From CAYMKL01 sp964390805 (lineage in GTDB: Bacteria > Chloroflexota > Anaerolineae > VGOG01): 29,324 bases of DNA. The notes below the pieces were generated by a model that ran no database searches, was not told where the DNA came from, and was given only the letters and a program-made list of their open reading frames with translations. The position numbers were made by a program, and so were the translations under genes. Of this stretch, positions 7,211-15,616 are shown piece by piece (the first letter of the stretch is position 1; every line of letters begins with the position of its first letter). Location: positions 1 to 29,324 of the forward strand of contig CAYMKL010000090.1 of NCBI GenBank assembly GCA_964390805.1, read 5' to 3'.

Positions 7211-8056
7211 CTACTTTCGTTTCCGCTGCCTCTTGCGGGCTTTTTTCTGCTGTTTTCGCTTGGTCTTGCGTTTCACCTTGCGACGGCGCTCAACCTGGCG
7301 TTGCTGACCCAATTGCTGACCAATTGCAGGTGGAGATAGCTGCTGGGAACTCGAACCTGGCACATCGCGCATCCAGATGTATTGAGGTGCAGGCGTCTGG
7401 CGCCCAACCAACAGCCCCAACGCGATCTGTGCATCTTCCCAGTCGCCCAGGATCGAGATATCAACACAATCCGCTGCAAAGGCTCTTTCCATGACAGGCG
7501 CTGCTTCGCTCCCCTTCAGGTCCACCAGATAGGAGATGACAAGGCCGTTCAGGGTCGGATCATGGTAGGCGAACCCCTCCAGCACCTGGGTCAGCGCCGC
7601 CACACAGTCGTCCCTGGCTTCGGGATGTCGCTTGCCGATTTCGGCCAAGCCCTGGGCTGCCGCCGTCCGCGCCCACAGCCCGTGGAGAGGCTCCATCAGG
7701 TAATCGGTAAGGGCAGGGATAGCCGAAGAGCCGATCATACCAAAGACGTCGGGTACTTCCTCCCCAACCCAATCGTCTTGGAATTCATCAATGCGGTACA
7801 AGAGCCGGGTTAGCGGTTCCACCGCGGCCTCGGCCCGCAGTTGTCCCAGGGCGCGCCAGGCGTGGGCGGGCGCCCAGACCTCCAGGCTGTCCGAATCGGC
7901 CGAATTCAGTTCGTCGTCCTCGACCATGCGGATCAGGTCGGGGATGTGCTCCGGGCCGATGCCCAGCGCCAGATAGTTGGGCCAGATACGCATTTCGCGG
8001 CAATCGCCCAGCGTCAAGAGACCCGAAACCGGGACAGTGTAGTCATATTCAGTCAT
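7211..8056 (-). CDS. HEAT-repeat-like protein with a strongly basic tail
   Basis: The 281-residue protein is built of helical pairs with a HEAT-like rhythm (PAHAWRALGQLRAEAAVEPL; AIPALTDYLM; ARTAAAQGLAEIGKRHPEAR), typical of a protein-binding scaffold. Acidic and Trp-rich segments separate the repeats. The last roughly 25 residues are almost only Lys, Arg and Gln (RRKVKRKTKRKQQKKARKRQ), which would bind nucleic acid or ribosomes. AGGAGG sits five bases before the ATG. It follows the DUF6398 gene by 31 bases and is probably co-transcribed. I do not know its function. Confidence 0.7.
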   Translation of the reverse strand: MTEYDYTVPVSGLLTLGDCREMRIWPNYLALGIGPEHIPDLIRMVEDDELNSADSDSLEVWAPAHAWRALGQLRAEAAVEPLTRLLYRIDEFQDDWVGEEVPDVFGMIGSSAIPALTDYLMEPLHGLWARTAAAQGLAEIGKRHPEARDDCVAALTQVLEGFAYHDPTLNGLVISYLVDLKGSEAAPVMERAFAADCVDISILGDWEDAQIALGLLVGRQTPAPQYIWMRDVPGSSSQQLSPPAIGQQLGQQRQVERRRKVKRKTKRKQQKKARKRQRKRK

Positions 8057-8087
8057 TGGCCCTCCTGAGATCCAGAACCTTTGGTCT

Positions 8088-8594
8088 TCAGTTCGGCATG
8101 TAAGGTATCAGCCCCTTGCGAAATGCCTCTTCCTGGATCGCGCGTGGCATAGAGCGAACATCCACGATCAGCCCGTTGACCATGATCATCCAGGCCATCG
8201 GGTTCTCATCCATCTGACTGGGCAGGGTCCAGTCGGGATGCATCTGGTAGATATCGAGCATGTCCATGATCTGCTTTGATTTGGCGCTGGCGGTCCCCTG
8301 GCTCACCCCTATCTTGCGGCACAGTTCGTCGGCGCGCATGTGGGGGGTCTGGCTCTTGTCGAACAAGAAGTTGACGCGGGCGATGGTATAGAGGATCGCC
8401 GCCGCCCAGCTCTTGCTGCGCCCTCCTGCCAGTGGTGAGGGACGCTTGCGGCTCAATTTGGCAGCCAGCTTTCGACAGAGTTGCGCGTATTCGTCGGTCA
8501 GGTGCGCCTGGCAGAAGGCATCGGTCAGGCCAACGATCTCGTCGTACCTGGCCTGCATTTTCTTCGGTACAGATTCTTTGCGTCGCTTTTCCAT
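8088..8594 (-). CDS. DUF6398-like protein with a helix-turn-helix-like segment
   Basis: The 168-residue protein matches what I remember of DUF6398: an N-terminal helix with AFCQAHLTDEYAQLCRKLAA, then SPLAGGRSKSWAAAILYTIA and VNFLFDKSQTPHM. A helix-turn-helix-like stretch ELCRKIGVSQGTASAKSKQI follows, which suggests DNA binding. The ATG overlaps the upstream truncated arfB stop as TGATG, with GGAGG nine bases upstream, so its translation may be coupled to the chimeric region before it. The family is often found next to small accessory genes; its role is unknown. Confidence 0.72.
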   Translation of the reverse strand: MEKRRKESVPKKMQARYDEIVGLTDAFCQAHLTDEYAQLCRKLAAKLSRKRPSPLAGGRSKSWAAAILYTIARVNFLFDKSQTPHMRADELCRKIGVSQGTASAKSKQIMDMLDIYQMHPDWTLPSQMDENPMAWMIMVNGLIVDVRSMPRAIQEEAFRKGLIPYMPN

Positions 8595-8878
8595 CAGATT
8601 GTTTCCTCCATGAGTTTCCCTGCATCGGGTACGCGGAGCTGGCTGCGGGTCTCCTGCGAGACCAGGTGCAGAACGCCCTCTTTGTCAATGCGCGGCGTCA
8701 GGTTCCTGAGCACCCGCTGCCGCTGCGTCTCGTCGAGGCTGGGCGAGTTGGCCACGTCGAACAACAGCTCCACCTGGGTGGCGGAGCGGTTGACGTGCTG
8801 CCCGCCCGGGCCGCTACTGCGGGCAAACCGGAAGTGCAGCTCGGACGTGGGGATGGACACGGTGTTTGTGAATGGCAT
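8594..8878 (-). pseudogene. Truncated second arfB copy
   Basis: This copies the N-terminal domain of ArfB, including SSGPGGQHVNRSATQVELLF. It is very similar to the copy at 1120-1554 at DNA level, by eye close to nine bases in ten over about 230 bases. It stops after RSQLR and ends in an unrelated tail (VPDAGKLMEETI), so it lacks the basic C-terminal tail needed for ribosome binding. The 5' end joins a HEPN gene fragment out of frame. The GGQ is intact, but as a rescue factor it is very likely inactive; a peptide may still be made, because the frame is open and DUF6398 starts at its stop. Confidence 0.85.
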
Positions 8879-8993
8879 AGTAAGCCCTTGAAGTGACCAC
8901 ATCGTAGTGGTCCAGGTTCAAGTTGTCTTCGGCTTGCTGCAACGCATTGGAAGCTCTTTCCAGATAGAGCATGGTCTCCGATCGGTGTGCCAT
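8871..8993 (-). pseudogene. 5' fragment of a HEPN-domain gene
   Basis: The first about 41 residues (MLYLERASNALQQAEDNLNL, then DHYDVVTSRAYYAI) match the first helices of HEPN proteins, which are toxin-type RNases or partners of nucleotidyltransferases. After YYAI the sequence changes abruptly into the arfB copy in another frame. The catalytic R-x4-6-H region is missing. The start at 8993 has GGAGG six bases upstream, and a promoter precedes it, so only the 3' part of the gene was lost. Confidence 0.75.
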
Positions 8994-9009
8994 GCTGCCC
9001 TCCAAGCAA

Positions 9010-9038
9010 ATTGTAACTCAAAAATACGCAAAAGGCAA
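9010..9038 (-). promoter_or_regulatory. Promoter of the HEPN fragment
   Basis: On the minus strand, TTGCCT (9033-9038), a 17-base spacer and TACAAT (9010-9015) form a good sigma-70 promoter. The leader to the ATG at 8993 is short and includes GGAGG. It now should drive the HEPN/arfB remnant, DUF6398 and the HEAT-repeat gene. Confidence 0.65.
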
Positions 9039-9054
9039 GCTACCGTATCTATAG

Positions 9055-9072
9055 TTGTGCCATATGGCACAA
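9055..9072. promoter_or_regulatory. Perfect 18-bp palindrome, candidate operator
   Basis: TTGTGCCATATGGCACAA is identical to its reverse complement. It lies 16 bases upstream of the -35 box of the minus-strand promoter at 9010-9038. The two-fold symmetry with 9-bp half sites is typical for a dimeric regulator. No regulator is encoded next to it, apart from the HTH-like DUF6398 protein. Confidence 0.5.
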
Positions 9073-9142
9073 TCCTGGTAATTCGTTGTCATATTTGGCC
9101 GCAGCCAAGCCACCAACACCAAAAAGGGAGACTCCCACCCCA

Positions 9143-9616
9143 TCACCCACCCAAATATACCCACATCACCACAAACAGGGCCAGCCCGCCCAGGGCCAGG
9201 AACAAGCCCGCCCATTTGAGCATGGCGTGCTTGTAGGCCACGATGCTGTCGAAGGCGGCCTTGCTCTCGTGCCAGGAGCTGATGTTGGCCTGGTAGGTGC
9301 GGGGGAAAAAGACCAGCAGGGCGAAGCCCAGGCTGACCAGCCACAGGGCCAGGGGTAGCATGTACAGCGCCACGGTCCAGCCACTCGCCAACTGGCCTCG
9401 CACGTCCGAATAGGCGATGGCGTGGAAGTAGAGCCCTTCCAGGATGCCAGCCACGCCGATGAGTTGCTTGGCCGTCTCCTCAATGGACTTGATGGATTCG
9501 CCCAACAACCCCTTGGCTGTATCCTTCCAGAACTTCAGAGCCGGGTCGGGGGCCAAGGGCAGTTCCTCATCGCTCAGGCCGGCCTGCTGCGCCACTCGTT
9601 CCTGTATCTCGCTCAT
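9143..9616 (-). CDS. Small membrane protein of unknown function
   Basis: The 157-residue protein starts at 9616 (MSEIQERVAQQAGLSDEELP), one base after the stop of the zinc-ribbon gene. It has a soluble, partly amphipathic N-terminal third, then hydrophobic segments around WTVALYMLPLALWLVSLGFA and WAGLFLALGGLALFVVMWVY, giving at least two membrane helices with a charged loop between. A longer frame upstream runs through the zinc-ribbon gene and is not real. I do not recognise a family. The tight spacing suggests it works with the zinc-ribbon protein. Confidence 0.7.
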   Translation of the reverse strand: MSEIQERVAQQAGLSDEELPLAPDPALKFWKDTAKGLLGESIKSIEETAKQLIGVAGILEGLYFHAIAYSDVRGQLASGWTVALYMLPLALWLVSLGFALLVFFPRTYQANISSWHESKAAFDSIVAYKHAMLKWAGLFLALGGLALFVVMWVYLGG

Positions 9617-9617
9617 C

Positions 9618-9815
9618 TCACCCCTCCACCTCGACCTCGAAGTCCTGCTCACAGTTGGGGCAGGTGAGGTCCACGGTACGCTTGCGTCCTGCTGGCGCCG
9701 GCTCAGACGCTCGCAATCCCCTGGTGATTTGCGTTTTGCCGGCCTGCCATCGTTTCTCCGGGTCTGCCCGGAATCTGTAGCCACAGTATGGGCATTTGAA
9801 AACACGTAGGGTCAT
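9618..9815 (-). CDS. Small zinc-ribbon protein
   Basis: This 65-residue protein has two CxxC knuckles, CPYC at residues 8-11 and CPNC at 52-55, which should hold one zinc ion. The linker contains a Lys/Arg-rich stretch. Such ribbons bind nucleic acids or proteins, or report on the redox state; none can be chosen here. It is the first gene of a pair with the membrane protein, separated by one base (TGAGATG). Confidence 0.7.
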   Translation of the reverse strand: MTLRVFKCPYCGYRFRADPEKRWQAGKTQITRGLRASEPAPAGRKRTVDLTCPNCEQDFEVEVEG

Positions 9816-10205
9816 GTTGTCCCCTTCCTGTCAGCGGATGGCCTTCGGCCTAGCGGATACCGCGCCCCACCCATCCGCTTGTATATTAAACAGTGTTGCC
9901 TTGACAATCGAATCGAGTTTGGCAATCTCTGCCAGAGGGTGTATCATTAGCCTGGGAGGAACAGAGCTAGCTCGCCATCCGCTTGAGGGGCCTGGTGCTG
10001 CCTCTGGGATAAGATGGCTAGCCTCCCTCGCCAGGAGACCCGATTAAGGAAATGGGGGATCGCACCTCTGCGAGGCCGTTCGGCAGCGCCCACGACGAGG
10101 CCCCTTATCAAGTGCAAGCCTGGGACATACGCTCTCTGGACCGGCGGGGAATAGCCAGGATCTCTCCCGATGGTGTATTTCATTCGCTCAGAAAGGAGAA
10201 TTGCC
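9816..10205 (+). other. Non-coding stretch including the upstream end of an IS110 element
   Basis: There is no credible gene in these 390 bases. Shortly before the transposase start, a long hairpin is possible: GGGAG (9954-9958) with CTCCC (10023-10027), and GCTAGC (9966-9971) with GCTAGC (10017-10022), separated by a 7-base bulge. In IS110-group elements this upstream non-coding end encodes the bridge RNA that guides recombination. No boundary or core sequence of the element can be fixed from a single copy. Confidence 0.4.
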
Positions 10206-10571
10206 ATGCGAACTATTGGACTGGATTTGGCGACCAGAGGGCAACACGAGGCCGCCTTGGGAGACGCCAGCGGTAAGGTGCTGCGCCGCAATCTCAAAGT
10301 CAAGACCCGTGCCGCGGATCTAGACCGTCTCTTCGACCGAGCCCGAGGAAAGAACGGGGCCAACGAGCCGCTGCGCCTCATGACGGAGCCCACGGGCATG
10401 AGCTGGCATGCGGTCTGTGTCTACGCCCAGAAACAGGGGGTGGAGTCCCGTCTGGTGTCCACCAACAAAGTGCATGACCTGCGGAAGTACTACAAGAAGC
10501 ACTATAAGAGCGACAAGGTCGAAATCATGGTGCGTGACCATCATAGCGATTCTCCTTTGACCTCTCCCTGA
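10206..10571 (+). pseudogene. 5' part of an IS110-family transposase
   Basis: The protein starts RTIGLDLATRGQHEAALGD, continues with MTEPTGMSWHAVCVYAQ and ends in KVHDLRKYYKKHYKSDKVE. These are the DEDD RuvC-like motifs of IS110 (first Asp in GLDLA, Glu in TEPTG, Asp in KSDK). Homology ends near 10520; the last dozen codons are unrelated and lead to a stop. The rest of the catalytic domain and the C-terminal serine domain are absent, so it is inactive. The ATG has AAAGGAG upstream. Confidence 0.85.
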
Positions 10572-10630
10572 CCCCCATTATAGCATACAAGCCCGTCTGG
10601 TGCAATCCAGTGGGTTTCCCTCATGCCCAC

Positions 10631-10660
10631 TAGACAAACAAGGAGAATTGGGAGTATAAT
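10631..10660 (+). promoter_or_regulatory. Putative promoter upstream of the GNAT pseudogene
   Basis: TAGACA (10631-10636), an 18-base spacer and TATAAT (10655-10660). It lies about 250 bases before the acetyltransferase start, and the stretch 10572-10910 holds no gene that I can support. It could drive the GNAT remnant and the secreted-protein genes beyond. Confidence 0.45.
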
Positions 10661-10910
10661 TACGGCTGCCTCAGACAACCTTTCTGGTTCTCGTTGAAGG
10701 GCACAGGCCAAGCGCACCGATTCGTGTGAGTTGCCAGGTGGTGTTACAGAACGGTGACACTTCGTTTCGAAACCGTAGCATCGCTGCCATACTCTCGTAA
10801 CATCCACATGCTACTATCTCAGGCAAAACAGGCTAGCGCGGAACCTCTTTGGCCCTTTGAGCGTCTAGAGATGAAGAGCAAATTGCCAGCTTTGGAGTTC
10901 AACTGCATCT

Positions 10911-11486
10911 ATGATTATCATCTCCAGTTCCCTGACAAACCAACAGATAGAAGCGGCTCAGGATCAGATCGTCACGATCTATCGGGATGCCTTCAGCGCT
11001 CCTCCTTATCGCAAAGGGCAAGACGAGGTGGCGGACTTTGCGCAGTCCCTTCCACGGCATGGGGAGAGAGAAGGCTTTCGCTTTGTAGCGGCCTTGGAGG
11101 ACAAGACCGACCAAATCGTTGGCTTCGCCTACGGATACGCAAACACGCCGCGGCAGTTGTGGCACGAGGAGGTAGCGAGGGCTGTACGACCCTCGATACT
11201 GACGAAATGGCTGACGAACAGTTTTCGGTTGGTTGAGATCGCAGTCACCCCCAAAGTCCAGGGATAAGGGGTCGGTGGCTTGCTGCACGATCACCTGCTG
11301 GGCGGACTGCCGTATCGGAAAGCCGTATTGTCAACGTTGGCAGCCGATACGAATGCCCACTGGATGTATCGCAAACGGGGCTGGGTCGTTCTGCTTGAAG
11401 AGATTTTGTTTCCTGGTATAGCAAGGCCCTACCGGATCATGGGGCTTGAACTGAGTGAGAAAGGAGATCAAGATGTTCCACTTTAG
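10911..11486 (+). pseudogene. GNAT-family N-acetyltransferase interrupted by a stop codon
   Basis: The first half (QIEAAQDQIVTIYRDAFSAP, then FRFVAALEDKTDQIVGFAYG) and the second half (GVGGLLHDHLLGG, then DTNAHWMYRKRGWVVL) are in the same frame and together give a full-size GNAT domain. A single TAA at 11265-11267 falls inside the acetyl-CoA pyrophosphate loop, which reads VTPKVQG-stop-GVGG; active enzymes have Q/R-x-x-G-x-G/A here. One base change from CAA, AAA or GAA explains it. The far end overlaps the start of the next gene. The substrate is unknown. Confidence 0.8.
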
Positions 11487-12471
11487 AGAAGGGGCAGAGC
11501 TCATGAAGGAGAGAGTTCGTGGTCTACCTGTTCTAATCGCCTTGCTTTTCGCCCTGGCTTCACTTTCCGTTTCGGGGCCGATCTCTGCGCCCCATGCTGA
11601 CATGACCATCACGCCGCAGGATACAATGCCGGCAACTGGCGTCTTTCTGCCGCTCGTGCCCAGCGCCGCATGTGAAACGCATACCGCCGCCATGACGCTG
11701 GCTACCACGGCCGCCGTGTTGGAGGTGGGCGAGGTGGTCACGGTGACGGCGACCCTGGCCAATGTGGGCTGCGCTGATCTAGGGATGCCCCAGTATCGGC
11801 TGTATATGCAGTCGGAGAGCGAGCCGCCTGTCTTTGAACCGAATCCCCCGGCGCCGATTCTGCATTTGGTGGGGATTCCCCCCGGCGAGTCTGACGCGGC
11901 GGAATTCGTCTTGCAGGCGGTCGCACCTGGCGATGCCACGCTCAGCGCCAGCGCCAGCTTCGAGGTGCACCTGGGCTATCCTGGGCCGGCCTACTGGGGT
12001 GGCAGCAGCTCCGAGCCGCTCATGATCACCGTGATGCCCGCAACAACGACGCCGACGCCGACACCGACCAAGGTCACGGCCACTCTGATGGTGCACAAGA
12101 TGGCCAACCCAGAGACCATCGCCCCCAACGATGTGATCACCTACACCATCGTGATGATGAACGACCAGTTGGGCGGGGCGGATCCCGGCACCTCCGTCGT
12201 GCTCACCGACGACATCCCTGCCCATACGACGTACATCAGCGGCACGGTCAGCAGCGGCGCGCATTACGATGCCACTGCCAACCGCATCACGTGGGCAGGC
12301 GCTGTGCCTCAGGGTCTGTCCGTCGCCGTGTCCTTCCAGGTGCGCGTGGACGACGCCGCTTCGCTTACATGCGGGCTTGCAGGTGAGGAGATCGAGAACG
12401 TGGCCCTGGTCAGAGATGCCTTTGGGCGCGTGTACGAAAGACGCTCCTCCGTTAGAAGAGAAGACAGTTGA
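11473..12471 (+). CDS. Secreted protein with CARDB-like and DUF11-like domains
   Basis: The 332-residue protein has a signal peptide (LPVLIALLFALASLSVSGP). It then has a beta-sandwich resembling CARDB (TATLANVGCADLGMPQYRLY), a Pro/Thr linker (TTPTPTPTKVTA), and a DUF11-like adhesion domain (VHKMANPETIAPNDVITYTI, then TSVVLTDDIPAHTTYISGTV). The start at 11473 has AAGGAG six bases upstream; an ATG at 11503 is also possible. No anchor is seen at the C-terminus, which ends in charged residues. Its stop overlaps the next start. Such proteins usually act at the cell surface or in the matrix. Confidence 0.78.
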   Translation: MFHFREGAELMKERVRGLPVLIALLFALASLSVSGPISAPHADMTITPQDTMPATGVFLPLVPSAACETHTAAMTLATTAAVLEVGEVVTVTATLANVGCADLGMPQYRLYMQSESEPPVFEPNPPAPILHLVGIPPGESDAAEFVLQAVAPGDATLSASASFEVHLGYPGPAYWGGSSSEPLMITVMPATTTPTPTPTKVTATLMVHKMANPETIAPNDVITYTIVMMNDQLGGADPGTSVVLTDDIPAHTTYISGTVSSGAHYDATANRITWAGAVPQGLSVAVSFQVRVDDAASLTCGLAGEEIENVALVRDAFGRVYERRSSVRREDS

Positions 12472-15400
12472 ACATCCCCGATACTCGACACAAGCATCCC
12501 TTTGCCTCCATATTCACCGCCTGGGCCGCTCTGCTCGTTCTGCTTGGCCTCGTAGCCTGTGGTACCGACAAAGCGACAGCGCCAACGCCTATCGTGGCCA
12601 GCCCGACGACGGGGGTCACTCGCTTCCCCTCTCCTCCCTCTCCAACAGACACGCCTATCATGGCCAGTCCGACGACCCAGGTCACGAAGTCCCCTACTCC
12701 TCCTGTTTCTTCGACGGAGACACATACTGAGGACTGGGACAGCTATCCCAGCCTCAACGACATCCGCAGCCTGGCCTTTGCGCCGGACGGGTCTCTGTGG
12801 GCAGGCACCAGCAGCGGCGTCTTGCGTTGGGATCTGGCCACCGATACCCACACCCGCTACAGCACTGCCGACGGCTTAGCCTTGGATGATGTCACTGACC
12901 TCACCTTCGCTCCTGATGGCACGCTTTGGGTGACGACGCGGGGTGGTGGCGTGAGCCATTTCGATGGCAGAGACTGGACCAGCTACACGGAAATGGATGG
13001 ACTAATCAGCAACATCGTTTACGCTGTAACCGCTGCCTCCGACGGCTCAGTGTGGGTAGGTACCCAAAACGGCGCCAGCCACTTCGATGGGGAAGCTTGG
13101 ACCAGCTACACCGTGGCCGATGGACTGGCTGGCGATGTCGTCTGGTACGTAGCAGTCACTCCCGACGGGGATGTCTGGTTCAGCACCCACGCGGGCGGGG
13201 TGCGTCGCTACGACCCAGGCCAGAAAACCTGGACGACCTATGGGACCGAACACGGCCTGCCTCTACCCAATGCCCGCTTTCTTACCATAGGGCCCGACGG
13301 AGCGCCCTGGCTGCACATCGGCTACGATCACGTCTATCGCTTCGATTGTAAGCGAAGCGACGCAACCTGGCAGGTGGCCTACGAGGCCGGAGGCGGCCAG
13401 TGGGTGTGCGATATTGCTTTTGACGCCAACGAGTTGCCTTGGATCGCCACCTGCGGCGGCTATCACGCCTATGGCGCTGGCCTGGCCCACTTTGACGGAA
13501 CCACCTGGGCCTACACCACCACAGCCGATGGCCTGGTTGACGACGAGGTCTTTGCCGTGGCTGTGGCAGCGGACGGCACCATCGCCACTGGCACGGACCG
13601 GGGCCTCAGTGTGTACCAGGCGGGCGGGTGGCGCACACTGCGGACCGGCCCCACCTTGAGCCAGGTGACGACAGTGGCCGTCACATCCGACGGTGCGGCC
13701 TGGTTTGGATTCGGCGATGACGCTTTCCGCTCTGCTGGCGGCGGTCTGAGCCGGTTCGATGGACAGAGTTGGCAGTACGTCAGCCACACCAACGGCCGTA
13801 AGCGAAGCGGCGCCATCAGTGACAACGTTCGCGTGTTGGCCGTCGCGCCCGATGGCGCATTGTGGGCCGGGGCCGGGTGTGGCGTGGCGCGCCTGGCAAG
13901 CCGGGCCGAGGCGGCGGAAGGTGATCAGGCGTGGCAAGCCCTGGCCACTTGCGACGATCTCCACGGTAACGTCCTCGACATCGCTTTCACGCCGGATGGC
14001 GCAGCCTGGATCGCGACCGGCTTCAGCCTGGAACGCTTCGACAGCCCCTCACGGACAAGTCACGAAAAGAAAGTTCATTCCCTGGCGGCGGCTGCAGACG
14101 GTTCAATCTGGATGAATGGTTGGGAGGGATTACAGGGCTCAGACTACGTGGCCCGTTTTGATGGCAAAAGCTGGACAACCTACCAGGTCGCCGATTCGTT
14201 CCCAGGCACGTTCAGGGTGGACGCGGTGACCTCTGATGGTCGGGTATGGGGCATTGTCCCAGAGCGCGGGGTGGCCTGCTTTGACGGCCAATCCTGGACC
14301 GATGGCCAATCTTGGACGTTCTACCCGGTATCTGATCAAATCTTCGATCTTTCCGTAGCACCGAATGACGTACTGTGGGCCACAACTGACAAAGGTCTTG
14401 CCTATTTCGATGGGGATGCATGGAAAAGTGTTCAGTTGGATCATGATGCTGGTACGATCAACGCTATGGCCTTCACACCTGATGGCTCCATTTGGCTCGG
14501 TACTTCCCAGGGAGCGATCCACTTTCAACCTTCTGAGGGCGCAAAAGCGACGGTTCCTACTAGGTCCATGAAAGGGTATGAACTGTACAGTTGGCAAGTG
14601 GGTGAAGATTGGTACTTCGCCCTGGTTGTTGGTACGAATCGCGTCAAGACTTTCGATGAAATCGCGGCGCCAGAGGTGCGCGTTCGGGGACTTGAAGCCC
14701 TGAAAGGCCGATTGGATCAACTGCCAAGTGGCGAGCAGGTTTTCTGGTCCGACCGATGGGTGTCGAATACGGCCCTGCCGCCCGATGACTTGGTTGAGGA
14801 AGTCAGGGCGTACTGCGAACAGCGAGGCATACAACTCACCTTGACAGCGCGGGCCGTCGAAGCGCGCTGGGACCTCAGCCCCACTGCCCTCATCATTCGC
14901 TACTATTCGCCCCATACCACTGCTGGTCTCGCTGGCGCCTATAACAGCAACTATTACATCCCCGAAGTGCAGGTGTGGGGAGATGGCCGAATCATCTGGG
15001 TGCAGCGTGAGGGTATCGGACGCCGTGTGTTGGAAGGCCATTTCACGACCGATCAGATGCAAGCTCTCCTGCAACGAATTGTGGACGCAGGATTCTTCAA
15101 CTGGAAAGACAAGTACTATACGCTGGGAGGCTACTCACATCCCCCCGTGTATCTCTCCGTGAGTCTCGCCGGCCAGTCCAAAGAAGTATACGAGCACGGT
15201 GGGGCGCCGGACGCCTTCTATGAGCTACGCGAGTCTCTCACCAGTGGTGCAGGCGCTGCAGGCCACGATTACGTGCCGACCAGGGGCTATCTCACCGCTG
15301 CGCCGGGGCCGAATGAGGCGAATGCTCCGGAGTGGCCCGATGTCACTGCGGGCATCACCCTCGATCAGGTTGGTGATGGGTGCTACATCAAAGGTGAGGC

Positions 15401-15527
15401 GCTGGCTTTCGCTTGGCAGGTCGTCAACAACAATCCTACCGCGCCCGTTTACGTCAGGTCCAACGGACAGGTTTATGCCATCATGGTGCAGATACCAGGT
15501 GTGTCTTTCTTCGAACCTCCGCCGTAA
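12468..15527 (+). CDS. Large beta-propeller lipoprotein (two-component-regulator propeller repeats)
   Basis: The 1019-residue protein starts with a lipoprotein signal: a hydrophobic helix and lipobox LVAC with Cys31. A Pro/Thr-rich spacer follows. From about residue 85 to 690 it carries many copies of a roughly 40-residue blade motif of the Reg_prop type, such as FDGRDWTSYTEMDGL followed by VAVTPDGDVWFST. This is the sensor domain usually found on hybrid histidine kinases, but here no kinase is attached. The last about 330 residues are different (FTTDQMQALLQRIVDAGFFN) and unassigned. The TTG start overlaps the preceding TGA. The protein should be tethered outside the membrane; the ligand is unknown. 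Confidence 0.82.
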   Translation: MNIPDTRHKHPFASIFTAWAALLVLLGLVACGTDKATAPTPIVASPTTGVTRFPSPPSPTDTPIMASPTTQVTKSPTPPVSSTETHTEDWDSYPSLNDIRSLAFAPDGSLWAGTSSGVLRWDLATDTHTRYSTADGLALDDVTDLTFAPDGTLWVTTRGGGVSHFDGRDWTSYTEMDGLISNIVYAVTAASDGSVWVGTQNGASHFDGEAWTSYTVADGLAGDVVWYVAVTPDGDVWFSTHAGGVRRYDPGQKTWTTYGTEHGLPLPNARFLTIGPDGAPWLHIGYDHVYRFDCKRSDATWQVAYEAGGGQWVCDIAFDANELPWIATCGGYHAYGAGLAHFDGTTWAYTTTADGLVDDEVFAVAVAADGTIATGTDRGLSVYQAGGWRTLRTGPTLSQVTTVAVTSDGAAWFGFGDDAFRSAGGGLSRFDGQSWQYVSHTNGRKRSGAISDNVRVLAVAPDGALWAGAGCGVARLASRAEAAEGDQAWQALATCDDLHGNVLDIAFTPDGAAWIATGFSLERFDSPSRTSHEKKVHSLAAAADGSIWMNGWEGLQGSDYVARFDGKSWTTYQVADSFPGTFRVDAVTSDGRVWGIVPERGVACFDGQSWTDGQSWTFYPVSDQIFDLSVAPNDVLWATTDKGLAYFDGDAWKSVQLDHDAGTINAMAFTPDGSIWLGTSQGAIHFQPSEGAKATVPTRSMKGYELYSWQVGEDWYFALVVGTNRVKTFDEIAAPEVRVRGLEALKGRLDQLPSGEQVFWSDRWVSNTALPPDDLVEEVRAYCEQRGIQLTLTARAVEARWDLSPTALIIRYYSPHTTAGLAGAYNSNYYIPEVQVWGDGRIIWVQREGIGRRVLEGHFTTDQMQALLQRIVDAGFFNWKDKYYTLGGYSHPPVYLSVSLAGQSKEVYEHGGAPDAFYELRESLTSGAGAAGHDYVPTRGYLTAAPGPNEANAPEWPDVTAGITLDQVGDGCYIKGEALAFAWQVVNNNPTAPVYVRSNGQVYAIMVQIPGVSFFEPPP

Positions 15528-15616
15528 CGAGTTCGGGAACCCCATGGAAGCTCCCGGCGTCCTTGAAGTGAGGAGAGGGAATGTTTCGGAGTGAGGTTAT
15601 CGTAAGGAGAAGAGAC

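Noticed and set aside
13263..15074. Long minus-strand frames opposite the propeller gene
   Set aside because: They mirror the repeat structure of the propeller gene and have no independent features.
12468..15527. Tandem DNA repeats inside the propeller gene as a separate repeat array or CRISPR
   Set aside because: The units of about 40 codons are diverged and explained by protein blades; there are no identical direct repeats with unique spacers. No CRISPR array is seen in the window.
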